Shown piece after piece: positions 49,274-58,206 of a DNA stretch of 64,000 nucleotides (position 1 is its first letter; the number at the start of each line of letters is the position of its first letter). A program made the translations under genes and the position numbers. Location: NCBI RefSeq assembly GCF_009569385.1, contig NZ_WBOF01000001.1:3916001-3980000 (forward strand), written 5' to 3'. The notes under the pieces are model-generated. The model saw nothing but the letters and a program-made list of their open reading frames with translations. It did no database searches and was not told the DNA's origin. This DNA comes from Streptomyces kaniharaensis. Its GTDB lineage: Bacteria; Actinomycetota; Actinomycetes; Streptomycetales; Streptomycetaceae.

Positions 49274-50082
49274 AGCTCCTCCGCCAGTGCTCTGATGAAC
49301 GATTCCGACTCCTCAATGCTGAGGGCCTGCGAGCGGATCATGCCATGGCGCTGTACGAGGACACTCACCTTCTCGATGTCGGCATGCAGGACCCCTGCGT
49401 ACTGTCCTTCAATGTAAGCGAGTTGCTCGTGCTCTGGGGTTTCGAGCAGAACCATCGGACCCTCCAGCGCCACATAAGCCACACGGTCGGCGGGCAGTAC
49501 CTGGATGGTGACGTTTCGCAGTTTGCCGATGTTGAGCAGGTGTTCAAGCTGCCGCTTCATAACTCCCGCATTGCCGACGAGCGCGCGGAACGCTGCCTCG
49601 TAGATGACGAATCCGAACATCACGGTGGGCGAGCGGCGCAGCTTCTCCTGCCGCTGGATCCGACTGGCCACGCGAGCCTCAATGGTCTCGTCATCCAGTG
49701 GCGGGTATGAGTGGCTGATCAGTTCTCTGGCGTACTCCTCGGTCTGGAGTAGGCCAGGAATGAGCAGAGCGTCGTACGAGTGGATCGCAATGGCCTCGAC
49801 CTCGGCGTCCGTGAACCCCTGCGAGTAGGACGGGAACTTCTCCGGCTTCAAGTAGTCCACCGCCCCGAGCAGCATCCCCCTCGCATTGCACAACTCATCG
49901 GCAACAGTGAGAAGTTGGAGTGACGGCTTCCTCCTCCCCGCCTCCATCGACCGCACGCTCTCGTAGTCGTAGCTCGCCGCCGTGCTCAACTGCTCGCGCG
50001 TGACCCCGGCCTGCTCCCGCCAGCGCTTGATCTGATCGCCGCAGTACTTCCAGGCCATCGGGTTCTGCTTGGGCGTGGTCAT
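49270..50082 (-). CDS. XRE-family regulator with DUF5753 C-terminal domain (WhiJ-like)
   Basis: 270 residues; GAGGGGG lies 8 bases before the ATG. An N-terminal XRE helix-turn-helix (IKRWREQAGVTREQLSTAASYDYESVRSMEAGRRKPS, about residues 18-54) is followed by the DUF5753 domain (IPGLLQTEEYARELI, RIQRQEKLRR, MFGFVIYEAAFRALVG, VTIQVLPADRVAYVALEGPMVLLE). It is coupled to the DUF397 gene and divergent from an HATPase gene, the common three-gene arrangement. It probably controls local genes; the effector is unknown. Confidence 0.93.
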   Translation of the reverse strand: MTTPKQNPMAWKYCGDQIKRWREQAGVTREQLSTAASYDYESVRSMEAGRRKPSLQLLTVADELCNARGMLLGAVDYLKPEKFPSYSQGFTDAEVEAIAIHSYDALLIPGLLQTEEYARELISHSYPPLDDETIEARVASRIQRQEKLRRSPTVMFGFVIYEAAFRALVGNAGVMKRQLEHLLNIGKLRNVTIQVLPADRVAYVALEGPMVLLETPEHEQLAYIEGQYAGVLHADIEKVSVLVQRHGMIRSQALSIEESESFIRALAEEL

Positions 50083-50242
50083 CCCGGACCCCCTCGTCGT
50101 CCCTGGTCAAGCAGCGGTCGAAGCTCACGCTGTACCAACGGTGTGACTACTGAGGGTATGCCTGGATCCCGACCCTTGAAGAGTGAACTGGCCGAACTCA
50201 GCCCTTGTGAGTGAAGCCTTCCCTTTCTCTCCAAGGACGTTG

Positions 50243-50674
50243 ATGATTACTCAGCCCGTCCCGACCGTCGAGTGGATGTCTCCCCGTCACCCCCGCACCC
50301 CCGGGCGTGCCCGCGTGCAGCTGCTCCGGCAGGCCTTCGAGTGGCAGGTCCCGGACGAGTCCACGGAGATCGCCGCGCTCCTCCTCAGTGAACTGGTCAC
50401 CAACTCCTGCCATCACGCCCGAGCCCCGCGCGACCGCCTCATCGGCGTCCGCCTCCTCCTGCCCAGCCCCACCCTCTTCCGCGTCGAGGTGTCCGACGCG
50501 AGGCCCGATCTCCCCGTCCCCCGTCACGCCGCTCCGGACGACGAGTCCGGCCGCGGCCTCGAACTCGTCGCCGCCCTCGCCACCTCCTGGGGCGCCCACC
50601 CCCGCGGGGAGGGCTACATTGGCAAAACCGTCTGGTTCGAACTCGTCCTTCCTTCGCCCGTGCCGTGGTCCTGA
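50243..50674 (+). CDS. HATPase (RsbW-like) regulatory protein, second copy
   Basis: 143 residues from ATG 50243 with AAGGA 7 bases upstream; a 20-codon upstream extension is rejected. The N box ALLLSELVTNSCHHA, the acidic G1 region FRVEVSDARPDLP and the G2-like box ESGRGLELVAALATSWG define a stand-alone GHKL ATPase fold. It is divergent from the XRE/DUF397 pair and likely belongs to the same functional unit. Whether it phosphorylates a partner or sequesters a sigma factor cannot be told from sequence. Confidence 0.88.
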   Translation: MITQPVPTVEWMSPRHPRTPGRARVQLLRQAFEWQVPDESTEIAALLLSELVTNSCHHARAPRDRLIGVRLLLPSPTLFRVEVSDARPDLPVPRHAAPDDESGRGLELVAALATSWGAHPRGEGYIGKTVWFELVLPSPVPWS

Positions 50675-50719
50675 GGAAGCGCCGAACCTCAAGCGTGCAT
50701 GCCGCGGGCTGGCGGGGAG

Positions 50720-50745
50720 AAATATGTAGGTCGGTCTACCGATTC
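50720..50745. repeat. A-type palindrome, copy A1
   Basis: AATATGTAGGTCGGTCTACC: left half identical to copy A2, right half degenerate (CTACCGATT instead of CTACATATT). Pairs with hairpin B1 about 56 bases downstream (centre to centre). Confidence 0.6.
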
Positions 50746-50772
50746 GCCAGCAGCAGTGTGGGGCGCCGGGCT

Positions 50773-50805
50773 GCACAGGAAGTCGGCGGGTCCGACTTCC
50801 TGTGC
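50773..50805. repeat. B-type hairpin, copy B1
   Basis: Perfect arms GCACAGGAAGTCGG and CCGACTTCCTGTGC with a 5-base loop. Same AGGAAGTCGG core and loop length as B2-B4. Confidence 0.75.
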
Positions 50806-50840
50806 GAGGCGTCCTGAGGTGCCGTGCGGAGCCCTTGGGA

Positions 50841-50870
50841 GCAAATATGTAGGTCGGTCTACATATTTGC
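50841..50870. repeat. A-type palindrome, copy A2
   Basis: Perfect 12-base arms GCAAATATGTAG and CTACATATTTGC around GTCGGT. Pairs with B2 about 50 bases downstream. Confidence 0.75.
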
Positions 50871-50886
50871 CCGGGGGCGGGTTGAG

Positions 50887-50923
50887 CTGCGTAGGAAGTC
50901 GGCCACACCGACTTCCTGCGCAG
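50887..50923. repeat. B-type hairpin, copy B2
   Basis: Arms CTGCGTAGGAAGTCGG and CCGACTTCCTGCGCAG pair with one mismatch around a 5-base loop. Located about 190 bases before the EamA gene. Confidence 0.75.
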
Positions 50924-51114
50924 AGTCCAGGTACGATCGGCCCGTGAACTTGTACTGGCACGTCGTTCTGCCACCGCTCTGCGCCTGATCGGGCGCGCGC
51001 TGGTGGCTTGACCCCGCGACCCTGGCCGGCTTTCCCGCCGCCAGAGGTCTGCTGCGTGCGCCCGTTCTCGAAACCAGTTCCCACGACGGTCTTCGACGAC
51101 GGAAGTTCACGACT

Positions 51115-52051
51115 GTGCCGAACCGCACCCTCACGCCTGCCCGCTCGCTTCCCGCCACCCCCAAGGCTCCCAGCCCGCTCAACGGGCCGCTTCAGATCCT
51201 GGTCGCCGCCGTGCTGTGGGGCACCACCGGGACCGCCAGTTCCCTCGCCCCCGCCGGGGCACGCTCAGCAGCCATCGGCGCCGCCGGACTCGTCCTCGGC
51301 GGGCTCATCCTCTTCCTCTCCACCGGCACCGCCCGCGCCCTGCCCCGCGCGTGCACCCGCCGTGAACGGTGGCTGCTCGCCCTGGGGGCGGTGGCGGTGG
51401 CCGGTTACCCGGTCACCTTCTACCCGGCCGTGACCCGGACCGGCGTGGCCGTGGCCACCGTGATCGCGCTGGGCAGTGCGCCGGTCTTCACGGGCCTGCT
51501 CGCCTGGCTCACCCGCCAGGGCCCGGCCGACCGTCCGCTGGGCCGTCGCCACCACCACGGCCGTCCTCGGCTGCACGATCCTCGTCCTCGGACCCGAACT
51601 CGCCGGCGGCGCCACGCCCGTGGATCTCCTCGGCGTCCTGCTCGCAGCGCTCGCCGGTCTCTCCTACGCCGCTTACTCCCTCGTCGGCGGCAACCTGATC
51701 GCCCACGGGCACCCGTCCGGCGGCGTGATGGGCGCGATGTTCGGCGGGGCCGCGCTGCTCGTCCTTCCCGTCCTGCTCCTCAGCGACGACCGGTGGCTGC
51801 TCACCCTCCGCGGCACGTCCGTCGTCCTTCACCTCGCCGTGATCACGACCTTCCTCGCCTACCGCCTCTTCGGCCACGGCCTCCGCCACACCACCGCGCA
51901 GACCGCCACCACCCTCACCCTCGCCGAACCAGCCGTAGCCGCCATCCTCGGCGTCGCCGTCGTCGGCGAACGTCTTCCTGTCGCCTCCTGGTTCGGCCTC
52001 GCCGTGCTCGCCGCGGGTCTGGCGTTCCTCGCCCTGCCGACACGTTGCTGA
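51115..52051 (+). pseudogene. EamA/DMT-family transporter with apparent +1 frameshift near 51535
   Basis: A GTG at 51115 opens a drug/metabolite transporter: LQILVAAVLWGTTGTASSLAP, GLVLGGLILFLST, ERWLLALGAVAVAGYPVTFYPAV, VATVIALGSAPVFTGLLAWLTRQGPADR. At GACCGTCCGCTGGGCC one extra C moves the rest into the +1 frame, which continues RWAVATTTAVLGCTILVLGPELAGG and four further helices to the TGA at 52049-52051. Read together the two pieces give about 310 residues with ten membrane segments, the normal EamA size. The substrate is unknown. Palindrome families flank the gene on both sides. Either the gene is broken or the base is a sequencing error. Confidence 0.75.
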
Positions 52052-52125
52052 GAGCGCCTGGTTGTTGCAAGGCGACGAGGGTCCGCGGTCGTCGAAGCGA
52101 ATGCCTCTGGCACGCGGCGGGCAAG

Positions 52126-52177
52126 TAGCGGTCGGTCCCTACCGCGCAGGAAGTCGGCCTGGCCGACTTCCTGCGCG
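52126..52177. repeat. B-type hairpin, copy B3, with a degenerate A-like element in front
   Basis: Perfect arms CGCGCAGGAAGTCGG and CCGACTTCCTGCGCG with a 5-base loop at 52143-52177. Just before it, GTAGCGGTCGGTCCCTAC (52126-52143) resembles the GTAG..GGTCGGTC..CTAC centre of the A family. Confidence 0.7.
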
Positions 52178-52263
52178 TTCATCTTCAGGGGGGTGACGCG
52201 ATCTGTGCAGGGTGAGGAGCCCGGCGAGGGGTAGCGGGCAGGCCGCACCGCCGAGACGAACGG

Positions 52264-52308
52264 AAATATACCGACTGGTCTACATAGGTCGACCGGTCTA
52301 CATAGGTT
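52264..52308. repeat. A-type palindromes, copies A3 and A4 in tandem
   Basis: TATACCGACTGGTCTACATA and AGGTCGACCGGTCTACAT overlap head to tail with centres 18 bases apart (about 52276 and 52294). Both keep the GGTCTACAT half; the left halves are degenerate. Confidence 0.65.
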
Positions 52309-52328
52309 GCCTTGTGGAGAGATCGGCG

Positions 52329-52363
52329 CGCGCAGGAACTCGGCTGGATCGACTTTCTGCGCG
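52329..52363. repeat. B-type hairpin, copy B4
   Basis: CGCGCAGGAACTCGG and TCGACTTTCTGCGCG, the most decayed B copy (three unpaired positions), about 52 bases after A4, the same spacing as A1-B1 and A2-B2. Confidence 0.65.
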
Positions 52364-52400
52364 GGCAGGCGGGGCGGACGAGCGCGCCTCAGCCTCAGGA

Positions 52401-52418
52401 ATGTAGACCGGTCTACAT
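52401..52418. promoter_or_regulatory. A-type palindrome, copy A5 (perfect 18-mer)
   Basis: ATGTAGACCGGTCTACAT is a perfect 18-base palindrome and probably represents the consensus operator. It is 180 bases upstream of the SnoaL-like gene and could control it. Confidence 0.65.
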
Positions 52419-52599
52419 AATTCTTGCCCCCAGGGGCTGGGCTGGCCGAGGGCTGGCCTGAGCCGGGCGCCTGTCGAGAGGCCGTCGCAGGGCCGACGAG
52501 TTCGCAGCCTGCGCTAGGGCGCCGGGCACTGGGGGAACAAGTCGGCAGCTGTGCAATGTTTCTGACGTCCCATCGGTCTCATGAAACGGAGCTCGCCCC

Positions 52600-53061
52600 A
52601 TGTCGAACACCACCCCGGCGGACCTCGGCCCGCTCGACATCCTGGCCCGCTACCGACAGGCGATGCTCGACAAGGATGCCGACGCCCTGGCCGACCTCTA
52701 CGCGGTGGACGCCGTGCACGATTTCCCGTTCCTCTTCCCCGGCGTGCCCGAGCGCTACCAGGGGCGCGAGGAGGTCCGCGCGGGCTACCGCCGCAGCTGG
52801 GGTGCGAGCCCCGCGCAGCCGCAGGAGATCCGCGAGGTCGCCGTCCACCAGAGCGCCGACGCCGAGGTGATCACCGTCGAGCAGGTCGTGATCGGGACGG
52901 TGGCCACGACCGGCAAGCCGTTCCGCGTGCCGGGCCTGCTGGTGATCCGAGTCCGCGAGGGGCGGATCGTCCACGTCTGCGACTACATGGACGGCCTCGG
53001 CGTCGCCCACGCGATGGGCCGGCTGAGTGCCGTCGCGGCCAGCCTGGAGGGGACCGCCTGA
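52600..53061 (+). CDS. SnoaL/NTF2-like nuclear transport factor family protein
   Basis: 153 residues. The cone-shaped alpha+beta barrel pattern is clear: ILARYRQAMLDKDADALADLYAVDAVHDFPFL, RYQGREEVRAGYRRSW, EVITVEQVVIGTVATTGKPFRVPGLLVIRVREGRIVHVCDYMDGLGVAHAMGR. Such proteins are small cytoplasmic isomerases, hydrolases or ligand binders; the conserved acidic residues of the pocket (Asp in DAVHDF and DYMDG) are present, but a specific reaction cannot be assigned. A GGAG element is 9 bases before the ATG. The perfect A5 palindrome upstream suggests repression by a TetR-like regulator. Confidence 0.9.
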   Translation: MSNTTPADLGPLDILARYRQAMLDKDADALADLYAVDAVHDFPFLFPGVPERYQGREEVRAGYRRSWGASPAQPQEIREVAVHQSADAEVITVEQVVIGTVATTGKPFRVPGLLVIRVREGRIVHVCDYMDGLGVAHAMGRLSAVAASLEGTA

Positions 53062-53145
53062 CCCGGCGGCCGTGCCGAATTCCGGTGAGTCCGGTGGACG
53101 TCCTGTGAGAGGGTGATCGTTCTGATCATGAACAGGGGGGATCCT

Positions 53146-53952
53146 GTGCGCTTCACCGGGTGGGTGCCGGCCGGGCTGGCCGTTCTGGCGGCCGTGTCGC
53201 TGGCGGGCTGTGACGCCGCGAAGGACACGTCGGCGGACGCGAACACGCCTACGGCGGTGGGGAGTTCACCGATACCTGGCTCCGCGACGCCGAGCGAGGA
53301 CACCGGTGCGCTCGAACTCGCGAAGAAGGCGAGGGAGGCGCTGGCCGGTGCGGCGACGGTGACGCTGCGGGTGGACAAGCCGCACACCGAGCAGGTGCGG
53401 GTCTGGAGCCAGGCGGTCTCCTACGACCGGCAGGGCAACTGCGCGGGTGAATCCGGCTACGCCCACGGCAAGATCTTCTTCCGCGCCATCGGGAACGAGA
53501 GCTGGTCCCACACCGACCGGGAGTGGGTGGAGGCCAACCGCGGCGGCACGTCCGACGAGAACATGGAGGCCGTGGTCGCCATGATGCTCAAGTGGCAGCC
53601 CGTCCGGCCCGACGACGAGGCGGTGCGGAAGGAGTACCGGGACGACTGCACGGAGCAGGGTGCGCTGGACCTGATCTGGAGCGAGGCGCCGGGCTACAAG
53701 ACCATGAAGGTCGTCCGGGCCGGGACGGGCACGGTCGACGGTACGCCGGTGGTGATCCTGCGCTCGACCGGGTACGCGGGCGTCTCGACCGTCTCGGTCG
53801 CGGCCGAGGGCGCCCCGTACCCGGTCAAGGTCGAGTTCGCCCCCTCCACGGGGGCGCGGCCCGCGACCACGTACACCTTCAGCGGCTTCGGCGCGCCGCT
53901 CCAGGTCGAACGGCCCAAGCCCGAGGAGATCTTCGACTCGAAGAACAAGTGA
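53146..53952 (+). CDS. Secreted lipoprotein, possibly LppX/LprG-like fold
   Basis: 268 residues from GTG 53146 with AGGGGGG 5 bases upstream; an ATG at 53128 and a GTG at 53113 are alternatives. Signal peptide RFTGWVPAGLAVLAAVSLAGC with lipidated Cys22, an acidic Thr/Ser/Pro linker, then a mostly beta domain beginning ALELAKKAREALAGAATVTLRVDKP and ending TTYTFSGFGAPLQVERPKPEEIFDSKNK. The single-sheet layout and ending resemble mycobacterial LppX/LprAFG lipoproteins and LolA-like carriers, but this is a judgement by pattern only. Two cysteines (CAGESG and DDCTEQ) could form a disulfide. Function unknown. Confidence 0.82.
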   Translation: MRFTGWVPAGLAVLAAVSLAGCDAAKDTSADANTPTAVGSSPIPGSATPSEDTGALELAKKAREALAGAATVTLRVDKPHTEQVRVWSQAVSYDRQGNCAGESGYAHGKIFFRAIGNESWSHTDREWVEANRGGTSDENMEAVVAMMLKWQPVRPDDEAVRKEYRDDCTEQGALDLIWSEAPGYKTMKVVRAGTGTVDGTPVVILRSTGYAGVSTVSVAAEGAPYPVKVEFAPSTGARPATTYTFSGFGAPLQVERPKPEEIFDSKNK

Positions 53953-53962
53953 GCTCCGAACG

Positions 53963-53992
53963 CCCGGCCCTCACTGGGCGGTGGGGGCCGGG
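53963..53992. terminator. Convergent terminator overlapping a stop codon
   Basis: CCCGGCCCTCAC and GTGGGGGCCGGG pair with one T-G wobble and a 6-base loop. The stop of the minus-strand gene (53971) lies inside the left arm. Confidence 0.65.
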
Positions 53993-54945
53993 CAGTGGCC
54001 GGTCAGGCAGAACGAGCTCACCACGGACTGCAGGACGCCCTTGAGCGGGGTGGGCCAGCTCGCCTCGGGGCCGGCCACGAGGAGGGCGTAGGGCTGGCTG
54101 TCCGGGACGACCAGGATGTGGTCGACCGCCCGGCGGACGCCGCCGCCCGGCAGGTTGTAGGCGTACTCCAACTCGACGCTGCCGGAGGCCTGTTCCAGGC
54201 GGATCCGGCGGTAGCCGGGGTGGTTCGCCTGGTCCGCGGCCAGGTTGGCGTCGGTGGCGACGGCGTGGTCGTACGGGGTGGTGCCGGCAGTCATCGGGAA
54301 CACCTGGAGCAGGCCGTTGCCGTCGGGGGACTTGTAGAAGACGGACGTGTTCTTGGCCTCCCGCTGCCAGCCGTCGGGCACGAGGAGGCTGAACCCCGCG
54401 GGATCCTGAACGAGCGTGACGTGCGGCCCGGTGGCGGACGGCGTGGGCGTCGGTGTGAGGGAGGGCGTCGCCGACGGCGAGGGGGACGGGGAGGTCGAGG
54501 ACGATATCGAGGCTGACGGCGTGCCCGAGACGGACGCGGCGACCACCGGCTTCTTCTTGCCGTCCTGGTGCGACAGCAGGTACCAGCCACCGACCCCCGC
54601 GATCCCGCCGATGACCACCCCGGCCACCGCCGCCAGCGCGACCGCCCGCGGCCCCAGCTTCCCGGGCGCCTGTGCCTGTGCCTGTGCCGGGGCCTGCGCC
54701 TGTGCCTGTGCCTGTGCCTGCGGCTGCCGCTGCGGCTTCGGCGTCTTCGGTGGCTTCGGAGCCCTGGGCCCGAACAGCGGCGGCGCGATCGGGGGTGGCG
54801 TCATCGGCGGCGTCATCGGGGGCTGCGGCGCCCCGGCCCCCGGCTGCGCCCATGCCTGCGCCCCCGGCTGTGCCCATGGCTGCGACCCCGGCCCGGGTGC
54901 CCGGGTCACCCACCGCTGGTGCTCGGCGTCCCACTCCGTGTTCAC
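53971..54945 (-). CDS. Single-pass membrane protein with Pro/Gln-rich cytoplasmic and Ser/Thr-rich external linkers
   Basis: 324 residues from GTG 54945 (VVNTEWDAEHQRWVTRAPG), behind GCGGGGA. The first 100 residues are low complexity: AWAQPGA, PPMTPPMTPPP and an alternating (Gln-Ala) run. One transmembrane helix follows (AVALAAVAGVVIGGIAGVGGWYLL, about 103-126), then a Ser/Thr/Pro linker and an external domain of about 150 residues (VTLVQDPAGFSLLVPDGWQREAKNTSVFYKSPDGNGLLQVF). This layout is typical of substrates-of-kinase or cell-wall stress proteins in streptomycetes, but no named family is recognised. Convergent with the lipoprotein gene. Confidence 0.8.
   Translation of the reverse strand: MNTEWDAEHQRWVTRAPGPGSQPWAQPGAQAWAQPGAGAPQPPMTPPMTPPPIAPPLFGPRAPKPPKTPKPQRQPQAQAQAQAQAPAQAQAQAPGKLGPRAVALAAVAGVVIGGIAGVGGWYLLSHQDGKKKPVVAASVSGTPSASISSSTSPSPSPSATPSLTPTPTPSATGPHVTLVQDPAGFSLLVPDGWQREAKNTSVFYKSPDGNGLLQVFPMTAGTTPYDHAVATDANLAADQANHPGYRRIRLEQASGSVELEYAYNLPGGGVRRAVDHILVVPDSQPYALLVAGPEASWPTPLKGVLQSVVSSFCLTGHCPAPTAQ
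54667..54722. repeat. GCCTGT hexanucleotide repeat within the coding region
   Basis: Plus-strand GCCTGT/GCCTGC units, interrupted once by GGGGCC, encode the alternating Gln-Ala tract of the membrane protein on the minus strand. Likely length-variable by slippage. Confidence 0.7.
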
Positions 54946-55022
54946 GACTGTCCCCGCTCTCGGTCCGTCCTCCGTCACACCCGCCCGTTCAGCCCGCGCG
55001 AGCGCAGAGGCAAGCCCGGAGA

Positions 55023-55166
55023 CTACTCGCTTCGGGAGTGGCGCACCGCGTACACGGCGATCACCGTCGCAGCCACGGCCAGGAGGATCGTCAGCATCGG
55101 CCACCCGCCGAGCAAGATCAAATCCGCGACCGCTCTGATCACCGCAAGCCCCAAAGCCTTTCGCAC
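55023..55166 (-). CDS. Putative 47-residue single-pass membrane peptide
   Basis: A GTG at 55166 opens 47 codons to a TAG at 55023-55025: VRKALGLAVIRAVADLILLGG, WPMLTILLAVAATVIAVYAV, RHSRSE. The composition is what a small membrane protein should have: one or two hydrophobic stretches flanked by positive charge. No ribosome-binding site; TACGGT ends 6 bases before the GTG, so it may be leaderless. It falls in the gap between the membrane protein gene and the sdaA terminator, which otherwise would be empty. Function unknown; no related family recalled. Confidence 0.45.
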   Translation of the reverse strand: MRKALGLAVIRAVADLILLGGWPMLTILLAVAATVIAVYAVRHSRSE

Positions 55167-55202
55167 CCGCGTACCGTACAGCCCGCCCGTCCGAGGGAAC
55201 GC

Positions 55203-55238
55203 GGGAGCCCCCGGACGACGTCCCGTCCGGGGGCTCCC
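55203..55238 (-). terminator. Terminator of the gcvT-gcvH-glyA-sdaA run
   Basis: Perfect 15-base arms GGGAGCCCCCGGACG and CGTCCGGGGGCTCCC with a 6-base loop, about 47 bases after the sdaA stop. Confidence 0.88.
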
Positions 55239-55241
55239 TCA

Positions 55242-55276
55242 CAGGCGAGAAGCCGAAATCAAAGGCGAGAAGCCGA
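55242..55276. repeat. Duplicated 15-mer at the 3' end of sdaA
   Basis: AGGCGAGAAGCCGAA occurs twice, 20 bases apart, between the sdaA stop and its terminator. Confidence 0.6.
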
Positions 55277-55284
55277 AGCGGCGA

Positions 55285-56652
55285 TCAGCACTCGATGACG
55301 TTCACGGCGAGGCCGCCGCGCGAGGTCTCCTTGTACTTGATCTTCATGTCGGCCCCGGTCTCCTTCATGGTCTTGATCGCCTTGTCGAGGGAGACGTGGT
55401 GCCGGCCGTCGCCGCGCAGCGCCATGCGGGCGGCGGTGACGGCCTTCACGGAGGCCATGCCGTTGCGCTCGATGCACGGGATCTGGACCAGGCCGCCGAC
55501 CGGGTCGCAGGTGAGGCCGAGGTTGTGCTCGATGCCTATCTCGGCGGCGTTCTCGACCTGCTCGGGGGTGCCGCCGAGGACCTCGGCGAGACCGCCGGCG
55601 GCCATGGAGCAGGCCGAGCCGACCTCGCCCTGGCAGCCGACCTCGGCGCCGGAGATGGAGGCGTTCTCCTTGAAGAGCATGCCGATGGCCCCGGCCGCGA
55701 GCAGGAAGCGGACGATGCCGTCCTCGTCGGCGCCCGGGATGAAGTTCAGGTAGTAGTGCAGAACGGCGGGAATGATCCCGGCCGCGCCGTTCGTCGGTGC
55801 GGTGACCACCCGGCGCCCGGAGGCGTTCTCCTCGTTGACCGCCATCGCGTAGAGGGTCACCCACTCCATCGCGTTCGCCGGGCCGATGCCCTCGGCGCGC
55901 AGCGCGCGGGCCGCGGCGGCGGCACGGCGGCGGACCTTGAGGCCGCCGGGCAGGATGCCCTCGCGGGACATGCCGGCCCGCACGCACTCCTGCATGACCT
56001 GCCAGATCTCCAGCAGCCCGGTCCGGATCTCCTCCTCGCTGCGCCAGGCCTTCTCGTTCTCCAGCATCAGGCCGGAGATCGACAGCCCGGTCTCCCGGGT
56101 GAGCCGGAGCAGCTCCTCGCCGGTGCGGAAGGGGTAGCGCAGCGCGGTGTCGTCGGGCTTGACCCGCTCCGCGCCTATCGCGTCCTCGTCGACGACGAAG
56201 CCGCCGCCGACGGAGTAGTACGTCTTCTCCAGCAGCGTGGAGCCGTCCGCCGCGTGCGCCCAGAGGGTCATGCCGTTGGCGTGGTAGGGCAGCGAGCGGC
56301 GGCGGTGCAGGACCAGCTGGCTGTCGGGGTCGAAGTCGATCGGGTGCTCGCCGAGCAGTCTGATCCGCTTCTCGGCGGTGATCCGCTCGACGTCCTTGTC
56401 GGCCTGGTCGACGTCGACGGTGCGCGGGGAGTTGTTCTCCAGGCCCAGCAGGACGGCCTTCGGGGTGCCGTGGCCGTGGCCGGTGGCGCCGAGCGAGCCG
56501 TACAGCTCGGCACGGACGCTCGCCACCTCGGCCAGCAGGCCTTCGGACCGCAGCCGGCGGGCGAACATCCGGGCGGCGCGCATCGGGCCGACGGTGTGGG
56601 AGCTCGACGGGCCGATGCCGATGGAGAAGAGGTCGAAGACGCTGATGGCCAC
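55285..56652 (-). CDS. sdaA: L-serine dehydratase (iron-sulfur, single chain)
   Basis: 455 residues from a GTG at 56652, with AAGGA 11 bases upstream. The N-terminal beta domain opens [23 protein letters not shown] (the SSHT motif of the family) and the alpha domain (about 175-455) carries the [4Fe-4S] ligand cysteines in [20 protein letters not shown] and IPCIERNG. It deaminates serine to pyruvate and ammonia, oxygen-sensitive. It closes the run gcvT-gcvH-glyA-sdaA, so glycine can be converted through serine to pyruvate. Spacing to glyA is 156 bases. No frameshift or missing motif. Confidence 0.95.
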   Translation of the reverse strand: MAISVFDLFSIGIGPSSSHTVGPMRAARMFARRLRSEGLLAEVASVRAELYGSLGATGHGHGTPKAVLLGLENNSPRTVDVDQADKDVERITAEKRIRLLGEHPIDFDPDSQLVLHRRRSLPYHANGMTLWAHAADGSTLLEKTYYSVGGGFVVDEDAIGAERVKPDDTALRYPFRTGEELLRLTRETGLSISGLMLENEKAWRSEEEIRTGLLEIWQVMQECVRAGMSREGILPGGLKVRRRAAAAARALRAEGIGPANAMEWVTLYAMAVNEENASGRRVVTAPTNGAAGIIPAVLHYYLNFIPGADEDGIVRFLLAAGAIGMLFKENASISGAEVGCQGEVGSACSMAAGGLAEVLGGTPEQVENAAEIGIEHNLGLTCDPVGGLVQIPCIERNGMASVKAVTAARMALRGDGRHHVSLDKAIKTMKETGADMKIKYKETSRGGLAVNVIEC

Positions 56653-56808
56653 GGGGGGACGTCCTTGTCTGGTGCTCGTGGAGGACAGGCGCTGCTTTTC
56701 GGACGGTGCAGCACGGGACGGGGCACCGCGCGCACGTACCAGTGTGCGCGGTGCCCCGGAATCGACGGGCGGCCGGCCGGCGTGAGGCCGGTCACCCACC
56801 CCCTCAGG

Positions 56809-58077
<1,269 letters not shown>

Positions 58078-58159
58078 GGTGTGGTCTTCCCGGGAGGAGG
58101 AAAGGGGTCGCCGCGCAGCTCGGTCCTCGGAAGGACGGTGACGGACGGCGGGTGGGGGC

Positions 58160-58194
58160 GGGGCGGGACGGGCAGCCGCACTGCGGCCCGCCCC
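58160..58194 (-). terminator. GC-rich hairpin between gcvH and glyA
   Basis: GGGGCGGG and CCCGCCCC arms with a 19-base loop containing GCAG/CTGC, 12 bases past the gcvH stop. It may attenuate expression into glyA. Confidence 0.4.
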
Positions 58195-58206
58195 GTCACC
58201 AGCGGG

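Noticed and set aside
50773..52363. B-type hairpins as integron attC sites or CRISPR-like repeats
   Set aside because: No integrase or cas genes, irregular spacing, and no unique spacers of constant length between the copies.
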